Origin: Actinomycetota bacterium
GTDB lineage: Bacteria > Actinomycetota > Actinomycetes > S36-B12
Length of the DNA: 42,852 bases
NCBI GenBank assembly: GCA_030681835.1
Contig: JAUXRN010000065.1
Span: 1 to 42,852 of the forward strand
Direction of reading: 5' to 3'
The notes below the pieces were generated by a model that saw nothing but the letters and a program-made list of their open reading frames with translations, searched no databases and was not told the origin of the DNA. The translations under genes and the position numbers were made by a program. Positions 32,892-42,030 of this stretch are shown here, in pieces. How positions within the stretch are numbered: position 1 is the first letter of the stretch; the number at the start of each line of letters is the position of its first letter.

Positions 32892-33939
32892 GCGCCGCCT
32901 GCCGCTCGACGACCCGGGTGCTGCCCCGCCCCTGAGGTTCCCCGAGCGCCGGTTCAGCCCCATGCGCAACATCGGCCTGCGGATCCTCGTCGCGGTCCTC
33001 GCGCTGCTGTTCACGACGTTCTTGGTGTACACCGAGCGCGACTGCTACCAGGACCGAGGACAGCTCGGCACGCTCACGTGGGTGGACGCCTTCTACTACG
33101 CCACAGTCACTCTCTCGACGACCGGGTACGGCGACATCACCCCGGTGTGCGAGTCGTCGCGGCTCGTCAACTCGCTCGTCATCACACCCCTGCGCTTCCT
33201 GTTCCTGATCGTCCTGGTCGGCACCACCATCGAGGTGCTCACCCGCAGCACGCGCGAGCAGCTGCGCTCCAACCGCTGGAGGAGCAACGTGAACGACCAC
33301 ACCTTGATCATCGGCTACGGCGTGAAGGGCCGGTCCGCGGCGCGCTCCCTCCTTGACGCCGGGCTGAAGCCCACCGAGATCGTCGTCGTGGCCTCGGACC
33401 GTGCCGCGATCGAGGCGGCCACGCGAGATGGGTTCGTCGGCGTCCTCGGCGACGCGCGGCAGGAGGAGGTCCTTCGGGATGCCGCCGTCGAGCGCGCGTC
33501 CAAGGTCGTCGTCGCCACAGACGAGGACGACACGTCTGTCCTGGTGACGCTGACCGTGCGTCGCCTCGCGCCCAACGCCACGATCGTCGCGGCGGTGCGC
33601 GAGTCGCAGAACGCCGAGATCCTGCGCCAGTCCGGGGCCAACACGGTCATCCCCACGGCTGAATCGGCCGGCCGGCTGATGGGGCTGTCACTGCTGTCCA
33701 ACACCGCCGGCGAGATCATGGAGGACCTGCTCGACTCTGGCGGGGGCCTGGAGGTCATGGAGCGGGACATCAGCCGAGACGAGCTGGGCCTGTCCCCGGC
33801 GGACCTCGACGAACGCGGCCAGATCGTGCTCGCGGTCGTGCGGGACGGCGTGGCGCATCGCTTCGACACCGACAGCATCCGGGCGCTGCAGGCCGGCGAC
33901 CGCCTCGTGGTCATCCGACACAATCCGAGCCAGGACTAG
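32878..33939 (+). CDS. Two-helix potassium channel with RCK (TrkA) domains
   Basis: 353 residues: TM1 (IGLRILVAVLALLFTTFLVY, about 32-51), pore helix, the selectivity filter TTGYGD at 81-86, TM2 (LRFLFLIVLVGTTIEVL), then RCK_N with the nucleotide-binding strand HTLIIGYGVKGRSA and RCK_C to the C-terminus. This is the MthK/KCh layout of ligand-gated bacterial K+ channels; the RCK_N GxGxxG fits NAD(H) or nucleotide control, and some RCK_C domains bind c-di-AMP. A Cys-containing turret (ERDCYQDRG ... VCESSR) could form a disulfide. It overlaps the transporter gene by 14 bp and ends 2 nt before the quinone oxidoreductase start. Confidence 0.92.
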   Translation: MQGGRRRLPLDDPGAAPPLRFPERRFSPMRNIGLRILVAVLALLFTTFLVYTERDCYQDRGQLGTLTWVDAFYYATVTLSTTGYGDITPVCESSRLVNSLVITPLRFLFLIVLVGTTIEVLTRSTREQLRSNRWRSNVNDHTLIIGYGVKGRSAARSLLDAGLKPTEIVVVASDRAAIEAATRDGFVGVLGDARQEEVLRDAAVERASKVVVATDEDDTSVLVTLTVRRLAPNATIVAAVRESQNAEILRQSGANTVIPTAESAGRLMGLSLLSNTAGEIMEDLLDSGGGLEVMERDISRDELGLSPADLDERGQIVLAVVRDGVAHRFDTDSIRALQAGDRLVVIRHNPSQD

Positions 33940-33941
33940 CC

Positions 33942-34922
33942 GTGTACGCGATCACCATGGACAAGCCGGGCGGACCCGAGGTCCTTGCCTGGTCGAAGGT
34001 GGCCGATCCTCGGCCCGGGCCCGGCGAGGTCATCATCGATATCGCGGCATCCGGCGTGAACCGCGCCGACCTCCTGCAGCGGCAGGGGCTGTACCCGCCG
34101 CCGCCCGGGGCCTCGCCGATCCTGGGGCTTGAGTGCGCCGGCACGATCAGCTCGGTGGGGGCTGCCCTCGACCTCAGCCGCATCGGGGAGAAGGTCACCG
34201 CCCTCCTCTCCGGGGGCGGCTACGCCACGAGGGTGGCGGTGCCGGTCGGCCAGGTCATGAGCGTGCCGACCGGCCTGTCCCTCGTCGAGGCGGCCTCGTT
34301 GCCCGAGACGGCCTGCACCGTGTGGAGCAACCTCGACATGACCGCGAACCTGAGCGAGGGCGAGTGGCTGCTCATCCACGGGGGCGGCTCGGGCATCGGG
34401 ACCATGGCGATCCAGGTCGGCCGTGCGCTCGGCGCCCGCGTGGCCGTCACGGCCGGCAGCCAGGACAAGCTGGATCGATGCGCCGCGCTCGGGGCCGAGG
34501 TGCTGATCAACTACCACGAGCAGGACTTCGTCGAGGTCGTCATGGATGTCACCGGCGGGCGCGGAGCCAACGTCATCCTCGACAACATGGGCGCGGCCTA
34601 CCTCGAGCGCAACGTCACCGCCCTGGCACGCGATGGCCGACTTGTCGTGATCGGCCTCCAGGGGGGCACCCGGGCCGAACTCGACATCAGCGCGCTGCTG
34701 CGCAAGAACGCGTCCGTCACGGCCACGTCGCTGCGCGGGCGGCCCGAGTCGGAAAAGGCGGCCATCTGCTCGCAAGTGGAGCGCAATGTGTGGCCCTGGC
34801 TCCACGCCGGGGTCGTGCGCCCGGTCATCGATCGCATCCTGCCCATGCCCCAGGCCGGCCATGCGCACGAACTCCTGGCCGACGGGGCCATCACCGGCAA
34901 GGTGCTGCTCGCTACTCCGTGA
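33942..34922 (+). CDS. PIG3-type NAD(P)H:quinone oxidoreductase
   Basis: 326-residue medium-chain reductase without zinc ligands. The N-terminus MYAITMDKPGGPEVL and the blocks SGVNRADLLQRQGLYPPPPGAS, GGGYATRVAVP and WLLIHGGGSGIGTMAIQ (coenzyme fold, AxxGxxG-like GGGSGIG) match the PIG3/quinone oxidoreductase group, which reduces quinones with NADPH. The GTG start lies 2 nt after the channel gene stop, so it is probably translated from the same mRNA. The 3' end overlaps the convergent GNAT gene by 11 bp. Confidence 0.9.
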   Translation: MYAITMDKPGGPEVLAWSKVADPRPGPGEVIIDIAASGVNRADLLQRQGLYPPPPGASPILGLECAGTISSVGAALDLSRIGEKVTALLSGGGYATRVAVPVGQVMSVPTGLSLVEAASLPETACTVWSNLDMTANLSEGEWLLIHGGGSGIGTMAIQVGRALGARVAVTAGSQDKLDRCAALGAEVLINYHEQDFVEVVMDVTGGRGANVILDNMGAAYLERNVTALARDGRLVVIGLQGGTRAELDISALLRKNASVTATSLRGRPESEKAAICSQVERNVWPWLHAGVVRPVIDRILPMPQAGHAHELLADGAITGKVLLATP

Positions 34923-35931
34923 CGCCGACCCGCTCGACCGCGACCGGCCGGCACCACACGTCGATCACGTGGCGGGCCTCGTAGCCGACCGACTGGTACA
35001 GCGCGGTCGCGCCCGTGGTGTTCTGCCCGTCGACGGCGAGCGCGACGGCATGGCGCCCGCGGGATACCGCATCCGCCGCAGCGCAGCCGAGCAACCAGCG
35101 GGCGATTCCCCGGCCTCGCGCCGATGGCACGACGCCGAGAGTCCGCACGTAGCCCTCGCCGAACTCGGCGCGTGAGTCGTCCTGGATGCACAGCCCGACC
35201 GGCACCCCATCAAGCAACGCCAGCCACCAGCGCTCCGCGTCGGAACCGGGCAGCGCCTCGATTCGGGCCAGCCAGTCCTCGGCCGGCATGGCCGCGTGGC
35301 CGAAGTGGTCGGCGAACGACTCCTCGAAGACCCGGTGCAGCGCGAGGCGGTCCTCCCTCCCGCCGACCGGGCGGAACGTGGCCCCGTGGGGTGCTTCCGG
35401 ACGAGACGGCGACACTCCTGCAAGTTCCTTGCGCATGCGCCAGAAGCGGCGGATCTCACGGAACCCGTGACCGACCAGGGCCTGCCGGTAGGCAACGTCC
35501 TGCTCGTAGGCGCCGCTCGTGACCTGCCACAGGCGTGGGTCGAGCGCGTACGGGTCCGTGCCGGCGGGCAGGCCAGGACCAGGGTCGTCTGCCGCGAGGG
35601 ACTCGCCCAGCGCCACGGCCTGCCCGACGAGCGCGGTCACCACGTCCCCCGCTCGGGGACCGAGGCCGTAGGCGTCGACGTAGACCTCCCGCTCAGACGG
35701 GAAGGACTCGACAACCAGCAGGCCCACCGGCACCTCGCCCTCGAAGGCCATGAGGTGCGCATCGCGGGCCGCATCCGGGCTGGTGAGAGCGGCCCGCACC
35801 GACTCGCGGGTGGCATCGGAGTGGCCGACGCCCGCGAGCTCACACTCCCGCGACACGACGTACGCGCGCTCGAGATCGTCCGCGTCGTCCACGTCGACCC
35901 GACGCGCAGTGACACCTGGCAGGAGCTGCAT
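34912..35931 (-). CDS. Two-domain GNAT acetyltransferase
   Basis: 339 residues with two GNAT-like halves. The N-terminal half (about 1-165) has a degenerate acetyl-CoA loop. The C-terminal half carries the working motif A: VRTLGVVPSARGRGIARWLLGCAA (R/Q-x-x-G-x-G/A), then the typical N-T-x-A-x-x-L-Y-x-x-x-G-Y block (NTTGATALYQSVGY). The layout recalls mycothiol synthase (MshD), but the key MshD residues cannot be confirmed, so the substrate is left open. The ATG is 3 nt after the SET gene stop, so the two form an operon. Confidence 0.75.
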   Translation of the reverse strand: MQLLPGVTARRVDVDDADDLERAYVVSRECELAGVGHSDATRESVRAALTSPDAARDAHLMAFEGEVPVGLLVVESFPSEREVYVDAYGLGPRAGDVVTALVGQAVALGESLAADDPGPGLPAGTDPYALDPRLWQVTSGAYEQDVAYRQALVGHGFREIRRFWRMRKELAGVSPSRPEAPHGATFRPVGGREDRLALHRVFEESFADHFGHAAMPAEDWLARIEALPGSDAERWWLALLDGVPVGLCIQDDSRAEFGEGYVRTLGVVPSARGRGIARWLLGCAAADAVSRGRHAVALAVDGQNTTGATALYQSVGYEARHVIDVWCRPVAVERVGVTE

Positions 35932-35934
35932 GGC

Positions 35935-36438
35935 CTACGCCGTGGGCAGCGCAGCGATGCGCTTGACCAGGTAGGGCGAGAACCAGCCGGCGTACTTGGC
36001 CTGAATCACGGGGTCGCGCCAATCGGCACCCGTCACGATCCCCCGGCAGGTGGGCTGCCCGCACATGCAGGAGAACTCGTCGTAGTCGCTCGCATCGCAC
36101 ATGGCGTAGTCGAAGGTGATCTCCTCACCCACGCTGATGTCCCGCATGGCCACGAGGAGCGCGGACCCGGACAGCCCGCAATTGGGGTCGCACGAATGGT
36201 TCAGCATGTCGCCGGGCTCGGGCGTCTCGTCCGAGACGAGATAGAGGTCGTCATCCACCTGGATGGAGCGGGACTGCCGGTCATGGGACATCTCCGACAG
36301 CGTCAGCCGATCGACCACCCATCCGCCGAAGGCGGCAACCGTCTCGCCCGCCGAGATGCGCTCGACGGCGAAGGAACCCCAGCCCTTGCTGCCGGCAGGA
36401 CGCGCCTGGGCCTTGGGCGACAGCCAGTTGTAGTCCAC
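35935..36438 (-). CDS. SET-domain protein
   Basis: 167 residues. The SET fold shows GWGSFAVERISAGETV at the start, the active-site NHSCDPN (about 80-86), the EEITFDYA catalytic-Tyr block (about 105-112) and a post-SET zinc motif CMCGQPTCRG (C124, C126, C131). SET enzymes methylate protein lysines with SAM. They are typical of eukaryotes, and compact bacterial forms have unknown targets. The GTG at 36438 has GAGAAGG 7 nt upstream; the longer frame to 37041 runs antisense through serS. Downstream is the GNAT gene, and upstream the divergent serS. Confidence 0.8.
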   Translation of the reverse strand: MDYNWLSPKAQARPAGSKGWGSFAVERISAGETVAAFGGWVVDRLTLSEMSHDRQSRSIQVDDDLYLVSDETPEPGDMLNHSCDPNCGLSGSALLVAMRDISVGEEITFDYAMCDASDYDEFSCMCGQPTCRGIVTGADWRDPVIQAKYAGWFSPYLVKRIAALPTA

Positions 36439-36517
36439 GGCGAGCCTTCTCGATCGGGGGCAAAGTGCGAGGAGTCTGCCACATGCAGGTGAACGCAAAG
36501 TCCTCACGCACCCCACG

Positions 36518-36523
36518 TAGGCT
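36518..36523 (+). promoter_or_regulatory. -10 box, leaderless promoter of serS
   Basis: TAGGCT, 6 nt before the GTG at 36530. The start is the family start ([20 protein letters not shown]), which supports a leaderless serS mRNA. Confidence 0.55.
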
Positions 36524-36529
36524 GGAGCC

Positions 36530-37842
<1,313 letters not shown>

Positions 37843-37846
<4 letters not shown>

Positions 37847-38652
37847 CCCACATGGCCGACATCCCTGCGGGCTTCCGTGCCGAGCTCATCGCCCTCGACG
37901 TCGACGACACGCTGATCCCGTGGAACGGCTCCATCGGCGAACGGGTCGTCGACGCCATCGAGCGCGTCCAGGACGCGGGCGTGCTTGTCGTGCTGGCCAC
38001 CGGGCGCACGCCCTCGACCACCATCCCCATCGCGCGCGCGGCCGGGATCAACGACCTCGTCGTCTGCAGCAACGGCGCGCTCCTGGTCTCCGTCGAGACG
38101 GAGAAGACCATCGAGTCCGTCACCTTCGACCCACGCCCGGTACTGGAGGAGCTCGTCGAGCACCTGCCGGACGCCGTGTTCGCCGTCGAGGACACCAACG
38201 GCATCTTCCACACCACGCGCATGTTCCCGGCGGGGGCACTTGGCCTGTCGATCCGAGAGGTGCCGTTCGAGCACCTGCTGCGCGAACCGGTGATCCGCCT
38301 GGTCGTGCGAAGCGAGCAGCACATCGACACCGGTTTCGGGCCCATCGTCGAGAAGCTCGGCTACGAGTCGGCGATCTTCGGGGTCGGCGACGTCGCGTGG
38401 ATGGACGTCGCGGCCAAGGGAGTCAACAAGGCCACGATGCTGCAGCGGGTGTGCGAGCGCCGCGGGATCGATCCGGCCAACACCATCGCCATCGGCGACT
38501 TCTGGAACGACATCGAGATGCTTCGGTGGGCCGGTCTCGGCGTCGCCATGGGTTCGGCCGCTGACGCCGTCAAGGCGGCGGCAAACACCGTCACCAGCGG
38601 GGTCCCCGGGGATGGCGTCGCAGACGTGCTGGATGCGCTAACGCTGACATGA
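37843..38652 (+). CDS. HAD-superfamily (Cof-type) phosphatase
   Basis: 269 residues. Motif [10 protein letters not shown] (the nucleophile Asp and the acid Asp, with a D-x-D start), motif [10 protein letters not shown], motif III Lys within VNKATML, and motif [15 protein letters not shown] are all present. The large C2 cap between motifs II and III is that of the Cof/YidA group of sugar-phosphate and cofactor phosphatases. The substrate is not predictable. Starts at GTG in the serS stop (GTGA); ATG at 37852 is an alternative. The end overlaps the next gene by ATGA. Confidence 0.88.
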
Positions 38653-40421
38653 AGGCGACGGTTCGGCGGGCGGCGCTCCCGGCCATCCTCGCCGTTGGAG
38701 CGTCACTGCTGACCGTCCTGCCCACAGGCGCCGCCGAGGCCGCCCCCGCGCGCACGGTCACGATGAGCCTGCACGAGGCCGCGGAGAGCATTCCCGCGGT
38801 GCCTGCCCTCACCGCGGGGTACGCCTTCCGGCTCTTCCATGTCGCCGGGGTCCGCCGATCACCCTCCCGGATCCCCGTCATCGGCTTCCCAGCCGCGTGG
38901 TCGCAGGGGGCTTACGGATGGAGCGACTCGCTCCGCCGGTCGTTCACCCGCAACTTCCCGACCTACCCGCGGCAGCCCGGCGCAACGGCGAAGGCGAGCA
39001 GCCTGCTGGCTGCCCTTGCCGCTGATCCGGCCTCCGTCGACTGCGCACAGGTCACCGCGATAGCCAGGGCCCTCGTCTCGTGGGGCCTGTCGGTCGAGCG
39101 AGCGGTCAAGTCCGCCCTGGCCGATCGGGCGCGGGCCTGTCCCGACACGAGCCTCGCCATCACCCTGCGCAATACGCAGCGGAGGATCGGCTCGATGACG
39201 GCGCAGAACCCCTATGCGACAGCCGGCGACTCCACGCTGTCCTCCGTGGCCGACCTGCTCACGGCGACGCCAGGACCGCCCATCACGAGGGACCTCTTCG
39301 GCCTGCACGCCGCTCCCGCGGGTCCCGCCCCGACACTGCAGCATGGGTATGTCCGCCTGTGGGACGCGGGCGTGGGCTGGAACGTGATCGAACCGCGCCG
39401 CGGCATCTTCCGATGGGACGCCCTCGACGATGCGGTCACCGCAGCGACGGCGGCCAACGCCAAGGTCGTGTACGTCTTCGGTCCCACGCCGGCATGGGCG
39501 GGTGACCTCTCCACCGACCCGCCGCGCGAGATCGCCGACTTCCGGCAGTTCGTCGATGCGCTCGTCTCTCGCTACGGCAGCCGGATCGATGCGTACGAGA
39601 TCTGGAACGAACCCAACCTCCAGACGTTCTACACCGGGTCGGTCGCCGACCTGGTCGAGATGACCACCGCCGTGCGGAGCGCGGTGCGCTCGCATGGCTC
39701 ACCATCCCTCGTCCTGGCCGCCAGCACGACCACGCGGCTCGGCTCCTCCTTCTACAACTTCGGCGTCACCTACATCCGCGCGCTTGGCAAGGCCGGATGG
39801 CCGGTGGACGGCTTCGCCTTCCACTCCTACCCGCCGGCATCCGGTGGGCCGGCCGACCGGGTCGGCGGCATCGCGCTGTTCCGAAGCATGCTCATGCTCG
39901 CGAAGGCCCCGGACCTGCCCATCTACGAGACGGAGGTGAACTACGGCCTCGGCGGCTTGCAGGAGGTCACCCGGCCGGTCTTCGGATCGACGGCCCAGGG
40001 CTACCTGGCGCAGACCTTCATCGAGGGCGTGCGCTACGGGGTCACGTCGATCGACTGGTACGCCTGGACCGCCAAGCCCTATCCCCTCCTCGGCGTGCAG
40101 CTCGACCCGACCGCCCTGGGCAACCAGGTGGCCTGGCGGTGGACGTTCGCCCAGCTCGTCGGCAGTTCCCTTCGCGGCTGCGTCGAGGAGGGCGGGGGCG
40201 TGCTCTGCGGCTTCGTCAAGGACGGCGCGAACCACCTGCTGGGCTACTCCCCGGCCGGCTCCCCGGTCCAGGTGCCGGTGCCCGCCGGGATCGACACCGC
40301 CTGCTCCATGGACGGGGTCTGCGTGCCGCTGCCGGACGGAACCGTCCAGGTGGGCATCCGCCCGCTCCTGCTCACCTCGTCGACACCAGTAGCTGGCGTC
40401 GTTCCCGGGGCGCCGGACTGA
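38649..40421 (+). CDS. Secreted glycoside hydrolase (GH39/GH5-like barrel) with unknown N-terminal domain
   Basis: 590 residues. A Sec signal peptide (MKATVRR, hydrophobic core, cleavage near AEAAPA, about 28-34) leads to an N-terminal domain of ~180 residues I do not recognise, with a Cys pair (about 132/164). A (beta/alpha)8 glycosidase domain follows (about 210-510): the acid/base Glu in AYEIWNEPN (E321) and the likely nucleophile Glu in IYETEVNYG (E429), on strands 4 and 7 as in clan GH-A. A C-terminal beta domain with paired Cys (CVEEGGGVLC) completes it. Substrate unknown. The ATG overlaps the HAD stop (ATGA). The last codons lie in one arm of a 65-bp stem-loop. Confidence 0.78.
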   Translation: MKATVRRAALPAILAVGASLLTVLPTGAAEAAPARTVTMSLHEAAESIPAVPALTAGYAFRLFHVAGVRRSPSRIPVIGFPAAWSQGAYGWSDSLRRSFTRNFPTYPRQPGATAKASSLLAALAADPASVDCAQVTAIARALVSWGLSVERAVKSALADRARACPDTSLAITLRNTQRRIGSMTAQNPYATAGDSTLSSVADLLTATPGPPITRDLFGLHAAPAGPAPTLQHGYVRLWDAGVGWNVIEPRRGIFRWDALDDAVTAATAANAKVVYVFGPTPAWAGDLSTDPPREIADFRQFVDALVSRYGSRIDAYEIWNEPNLQTFYTGSVADLVEMTTAVRSAVRSHGSPSLVLAASTTTRLGSSFYNFGVTYIRALGKAGWPVDGFAFHSYPPASGGPADRVGGIALFRSMLMLAKAPDLPIYETEVNYGLGGLQEVTRPVFGSTAQGYLAQTFIEGVRYGVTSIDWYAWTAKPYPLLGVQLDPTALGNQVAWRWTFAQLVGSSLRGCVEEGGGVLCGFVKDGANHLLGYSPAGSPVQVPVPAGIDTACSMDGVCVPLPDGTVQVGIRPLLLTSSTPVAGVVPGAPD

Positions 40422-40442
40422 CGCTGGCTACTGGTGTCGGCG
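40378..40442. repeat. 65-bp stem-loop element, copy 1
   Basis: Arms of 23 nt (40378-40400 and 40420-40442) around a 19-nt loop (40401-40419). The arm core CGACACCAGTAGC pairs perfectly with GCTACTGGTGTCG; the few imperfect pairs are G-T, hence G-U in RNA. It covers the convergent 3' ends of the glycosidase (stop 40421) and the FkbM gene (stop 40428). It would act as a bidirectional terminator or as a mobile palindromic repeat. Copy 2 is at 41966-42030. Confidence 0.75.
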
Positions 40443-41291
40443 CAGTGTCCGTCGTGCCACGGACCGCAGCGCGGCCCGGGTGCGCCGATAGGCCCAGCGT
40501 GTATTGCTCGTCCGGATCCCGGCGAGCGCAGCCCAGTAGGCGGCTGGATCCACCCGCCCCCGCTGCGACGCCTTGACGTACACGACGTTGTACTGGGACT
40601 CGTACTCCGCGTCGCGCATGATGGGCACGAAGTCGAGCGAGGCCATCAGCTGGTCGATCGCGACGCCGGTCGACTGCGCCTCCCAGAGCTGGACGTCCTC
40701 CACCTCGACCATGACGATCCGGCATTCGTCCCTCTGGAGGAGGTCCAGGCCACCGCGGAGAACCTCGTAGCCCAGACCTTCGACGTCCACCCAGAGGGCA
40801 ACGCCACCGGAGATGTCGAGTCCATCGACGATCGCGTCGATCGTTGTCGCAGGCACGCTCACGGACGTGTACTCGACCCCTTCCACGCGACGCAGGAGCG
40901 AGGCGCTCCCGGGGGTGAGCGACCGGGAACCGCCGCGTTGAGGAATGTGCAGGACGGCTTGCCCAACCTCGGCGGCCACCGCGGAGTTCCTCACATCTAC
41001 CCCCACGGACACAGCACCGCGGGTCTTGGCGGCGAACGTATACGGGTTCGCCTCGAAAGCAATCGCCTGCCCCCCGACCCGGTCCAGGAACGCCACCGAC
41101 GTCTCTGCCGCGTGGGCACCGAGCTCGAGCAGGAGGGCGGGCGTGAGCGTCTGGCATGAGAGCAGGAAGTGCTCCCGAAGCAATCGGGCGCTGCCCTCGC
41201 GCCACTGGTCCCCACGGCGGGTGCTCAGTACGCCGGCAGAGGCAGTCTCGATCTTCTCCGACAGGTCGCTCAGCGCGGTACTCGCCTGCAT
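40428..41291 (-). CDS. FkbM-family methyltransferase
   Basis: 287 residues. The SAM-binding core starts with TPALLLELGAHAAETSVAFL, followed by AIAFEANPYTF. The FkbM signature block is ALWVDVEGLGYEVLRGG, with TIDAIVDGL preceding it. The C-terminal ~60 residues are basic and helical (WAYRRTRAALRSVARRTLRR). The family O-methylates sugars of polysaccharides and natural products; given the nearby rhamnose-synthesis gene, a methylated deoxysugar is plausible but unproved. The SD-like AGGGGGGA lies 6-7 nt before the ATG. Its last residues and stop codon lie in one arm of the 65-bp stem-loop. Confidence 0.82.
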   Translation of the reverse strand: MQASTALSDLSEKIETASAGVLSTRRGDQWREGSARLLREHFLLSCQTLTPALLLELGAHAAETSVAFLDRVGGQAIAFEANPYTFAAKTRGAVSVGVDVRNSAVAAEVGQAVLHIPQRGGSRSLTPGSASLLRRVEGVEYTSVSVPATTIDAIVDGLDISGGVALWVDVEGLGYEVLRGGLDLLQRDECRIVMVEVEDVQLWEAQSTGVAIDQLMASLDFVPIMRDAEYESQYNVVYVKASQRGRVDPAAYWAALAGIRTSNTRWAYRRTRAALRSVARRTLRRHQ

Positions 41292-41344
41292 TCGGTATCC
41301 CCCCTGATCAGCGAGACTACCGACGGCCCGGGTCGAAGCCGGCC

Positions 41345-41372
41345 TTGAAGGGCGGTATACGCAGCGTATACT
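41345..41372 (+). promoter_or_regulatory. Leaderless promoter and operator of the toxin-antitoxin genes
   Basis: -35 TTGAAG (41345-41350), 16-nt spacer, -10 TATACT (41367-41372), then 6 nt to the ATG at 41379. The spacer and -10 contain a perfect palindrome GTATACG-CAG-CGTATAC (41355-41371), the expected operator for the ribbon-helix-helix antitoxin. It is the best-matching promoter in the window. Confidence 0.72.
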
Positions 41373-41378
41373 TCGAGC

Positions 41379-41621
41379 ATGACTGCCACGACGATCAAGG
41401 TCAGCCCGGAGACCCGCGATCGGATCGCGGCGATCGCCAAGGAACGGTCCCTGACCGCGAACAGCGTGGTCGAGATGCTGCTGGCGAACTATCTACGCGA
41501 TGAGCGGATGAACGCCGTCCGCCGGGCCATGGCCACGACCAGCGCGGAGGATTGGCGCACCTACGACGAGGAAACCGCTGCGTGGGACGTGGTGGCCGGT
41601 GACGGGCTCGAGGGTTGGTGA
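41379..41621 (+). CDS. Ribbon-helix-helix antitoxin (MazE/VapB-like)
   Basis: 80 residues. The N-terminal TATTIKVSPETRDRIAAIAKERSLTANSVVEMLLANYL is an RHH DNA-binding fold (one beta strand, two helices, about 3-40), here with the short linker typical of CopG/Arc members. The C-terminal half is acidic and aromatic (AEDWRTYDEETAAWDVV), as in the toxin-neutralising tails of MazE-like antitoxins. It should bind the palindrome just upstream and repress its own operon with the toxin. The gene overlaps the toxin by 4 bp (GTGA). Confidence 0.85.
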   Translation: MTATTIKVSPETRDRIAAIAKERSLTANSVVEMLLANYLRDERMNAVRRAMATTSAEDWRTYDEETAAWDVVAGDGLEGW

Positions 41622-41953
41622 CCGAACTCGGGGCCGGTGCCGTCGTGTGGGCCGAACTCGGCACGGGAGCCGGAACAGAGCAGTCCGGTCGCCGACCCGT
41701 GGTCGTGGTGTCGTCCACCGATCATGTGGACATCGCCGCTCGGCTCGTCACCGTCGTCGCGTGTACCTCGCGAGACCGCGGCTGGCCCAACCACGTGCGG
41801 CTGACCGGCGTCACCGGACTCGCGCTGACGACATACGCGATGACTGAGCAGGTGCGCACCATCGACCGAACTCGAGTCGTCGACACTGCCGGCCAGGTCG
41901 ATGACGAATGCCTCGCAGTCATCGGTCGCTGGCTGCACGACTGGCTGGTCTGA
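41618..41953 (+). CDS. MazF/PemK-family toxin
   Basis: 111 residues. The start of the fold matches MazF: GAVVWAELGTGAGTEQSGRRPVVVVSS (short beta strand, then the GRRPVVVVS block), followed by VTVVACTSRDRGWPNHVRL and LTTYAMTEQVRTIDRTRV, the TxxL/Q-containing core. MazF toxins are sequence-specific endoribonucleases that cut mRNA or tRNA. The catalytic Arg is the RRP Arg, and Thr of ACTS is conserved. The N-terminus is slightly shorter than in E. coli MazF, and the typical GD-x-W is replaced by GAVVW. GTG start within the antitoxin TGA. Confidence 0.82.
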   Translation: MTELGAGAVVWAELGTGAGTEQSGRRPVVVVSSTDHVDIAARLVTVVACTSRDRGWPNHVRLTGVTGLALTTYAMTEQVRTIDRTRVVDTAGQVDDECLAVIGRWLHDWLV

Positions 41954-41965
41954 ACGCGCCCACCG

Positions 41966-42030
41966 CGCCGACACCAGTACAAGGCGTCGCTCTCGGCCCT
42001 GCGGATTGACGCAACGTGCTGGTGTCGGCG
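41966..42030. repeat. 65-bp stem-loop element, copy 2
   Basis: Arms 41966-41988 and 42008-42030, 23 nt each, loop 41989-42007 (19 nt), the same geometry as copy 1. The outer arm (CGCCGACACCAG with CTGGTGTCGGCG) pairs fully. The inner part has one G-T pair and three mismatches before GCGTC/GACGC pair again. It lies between the MazF stop (41953) and the stop of the convergent rmlD gene (42031), so again at a tail-to-tail gene junction. Confidence 0.72.

Noticed and set aside
40378-42030. Stem-loop pair considered as integron attC sites
   Set aside because: The ~59-65-bp palindromic form is suggestive, but the required RYYYAAC / GTTRRRY ends are absent, no integrase is present, and genes between the elements lie on both strands.
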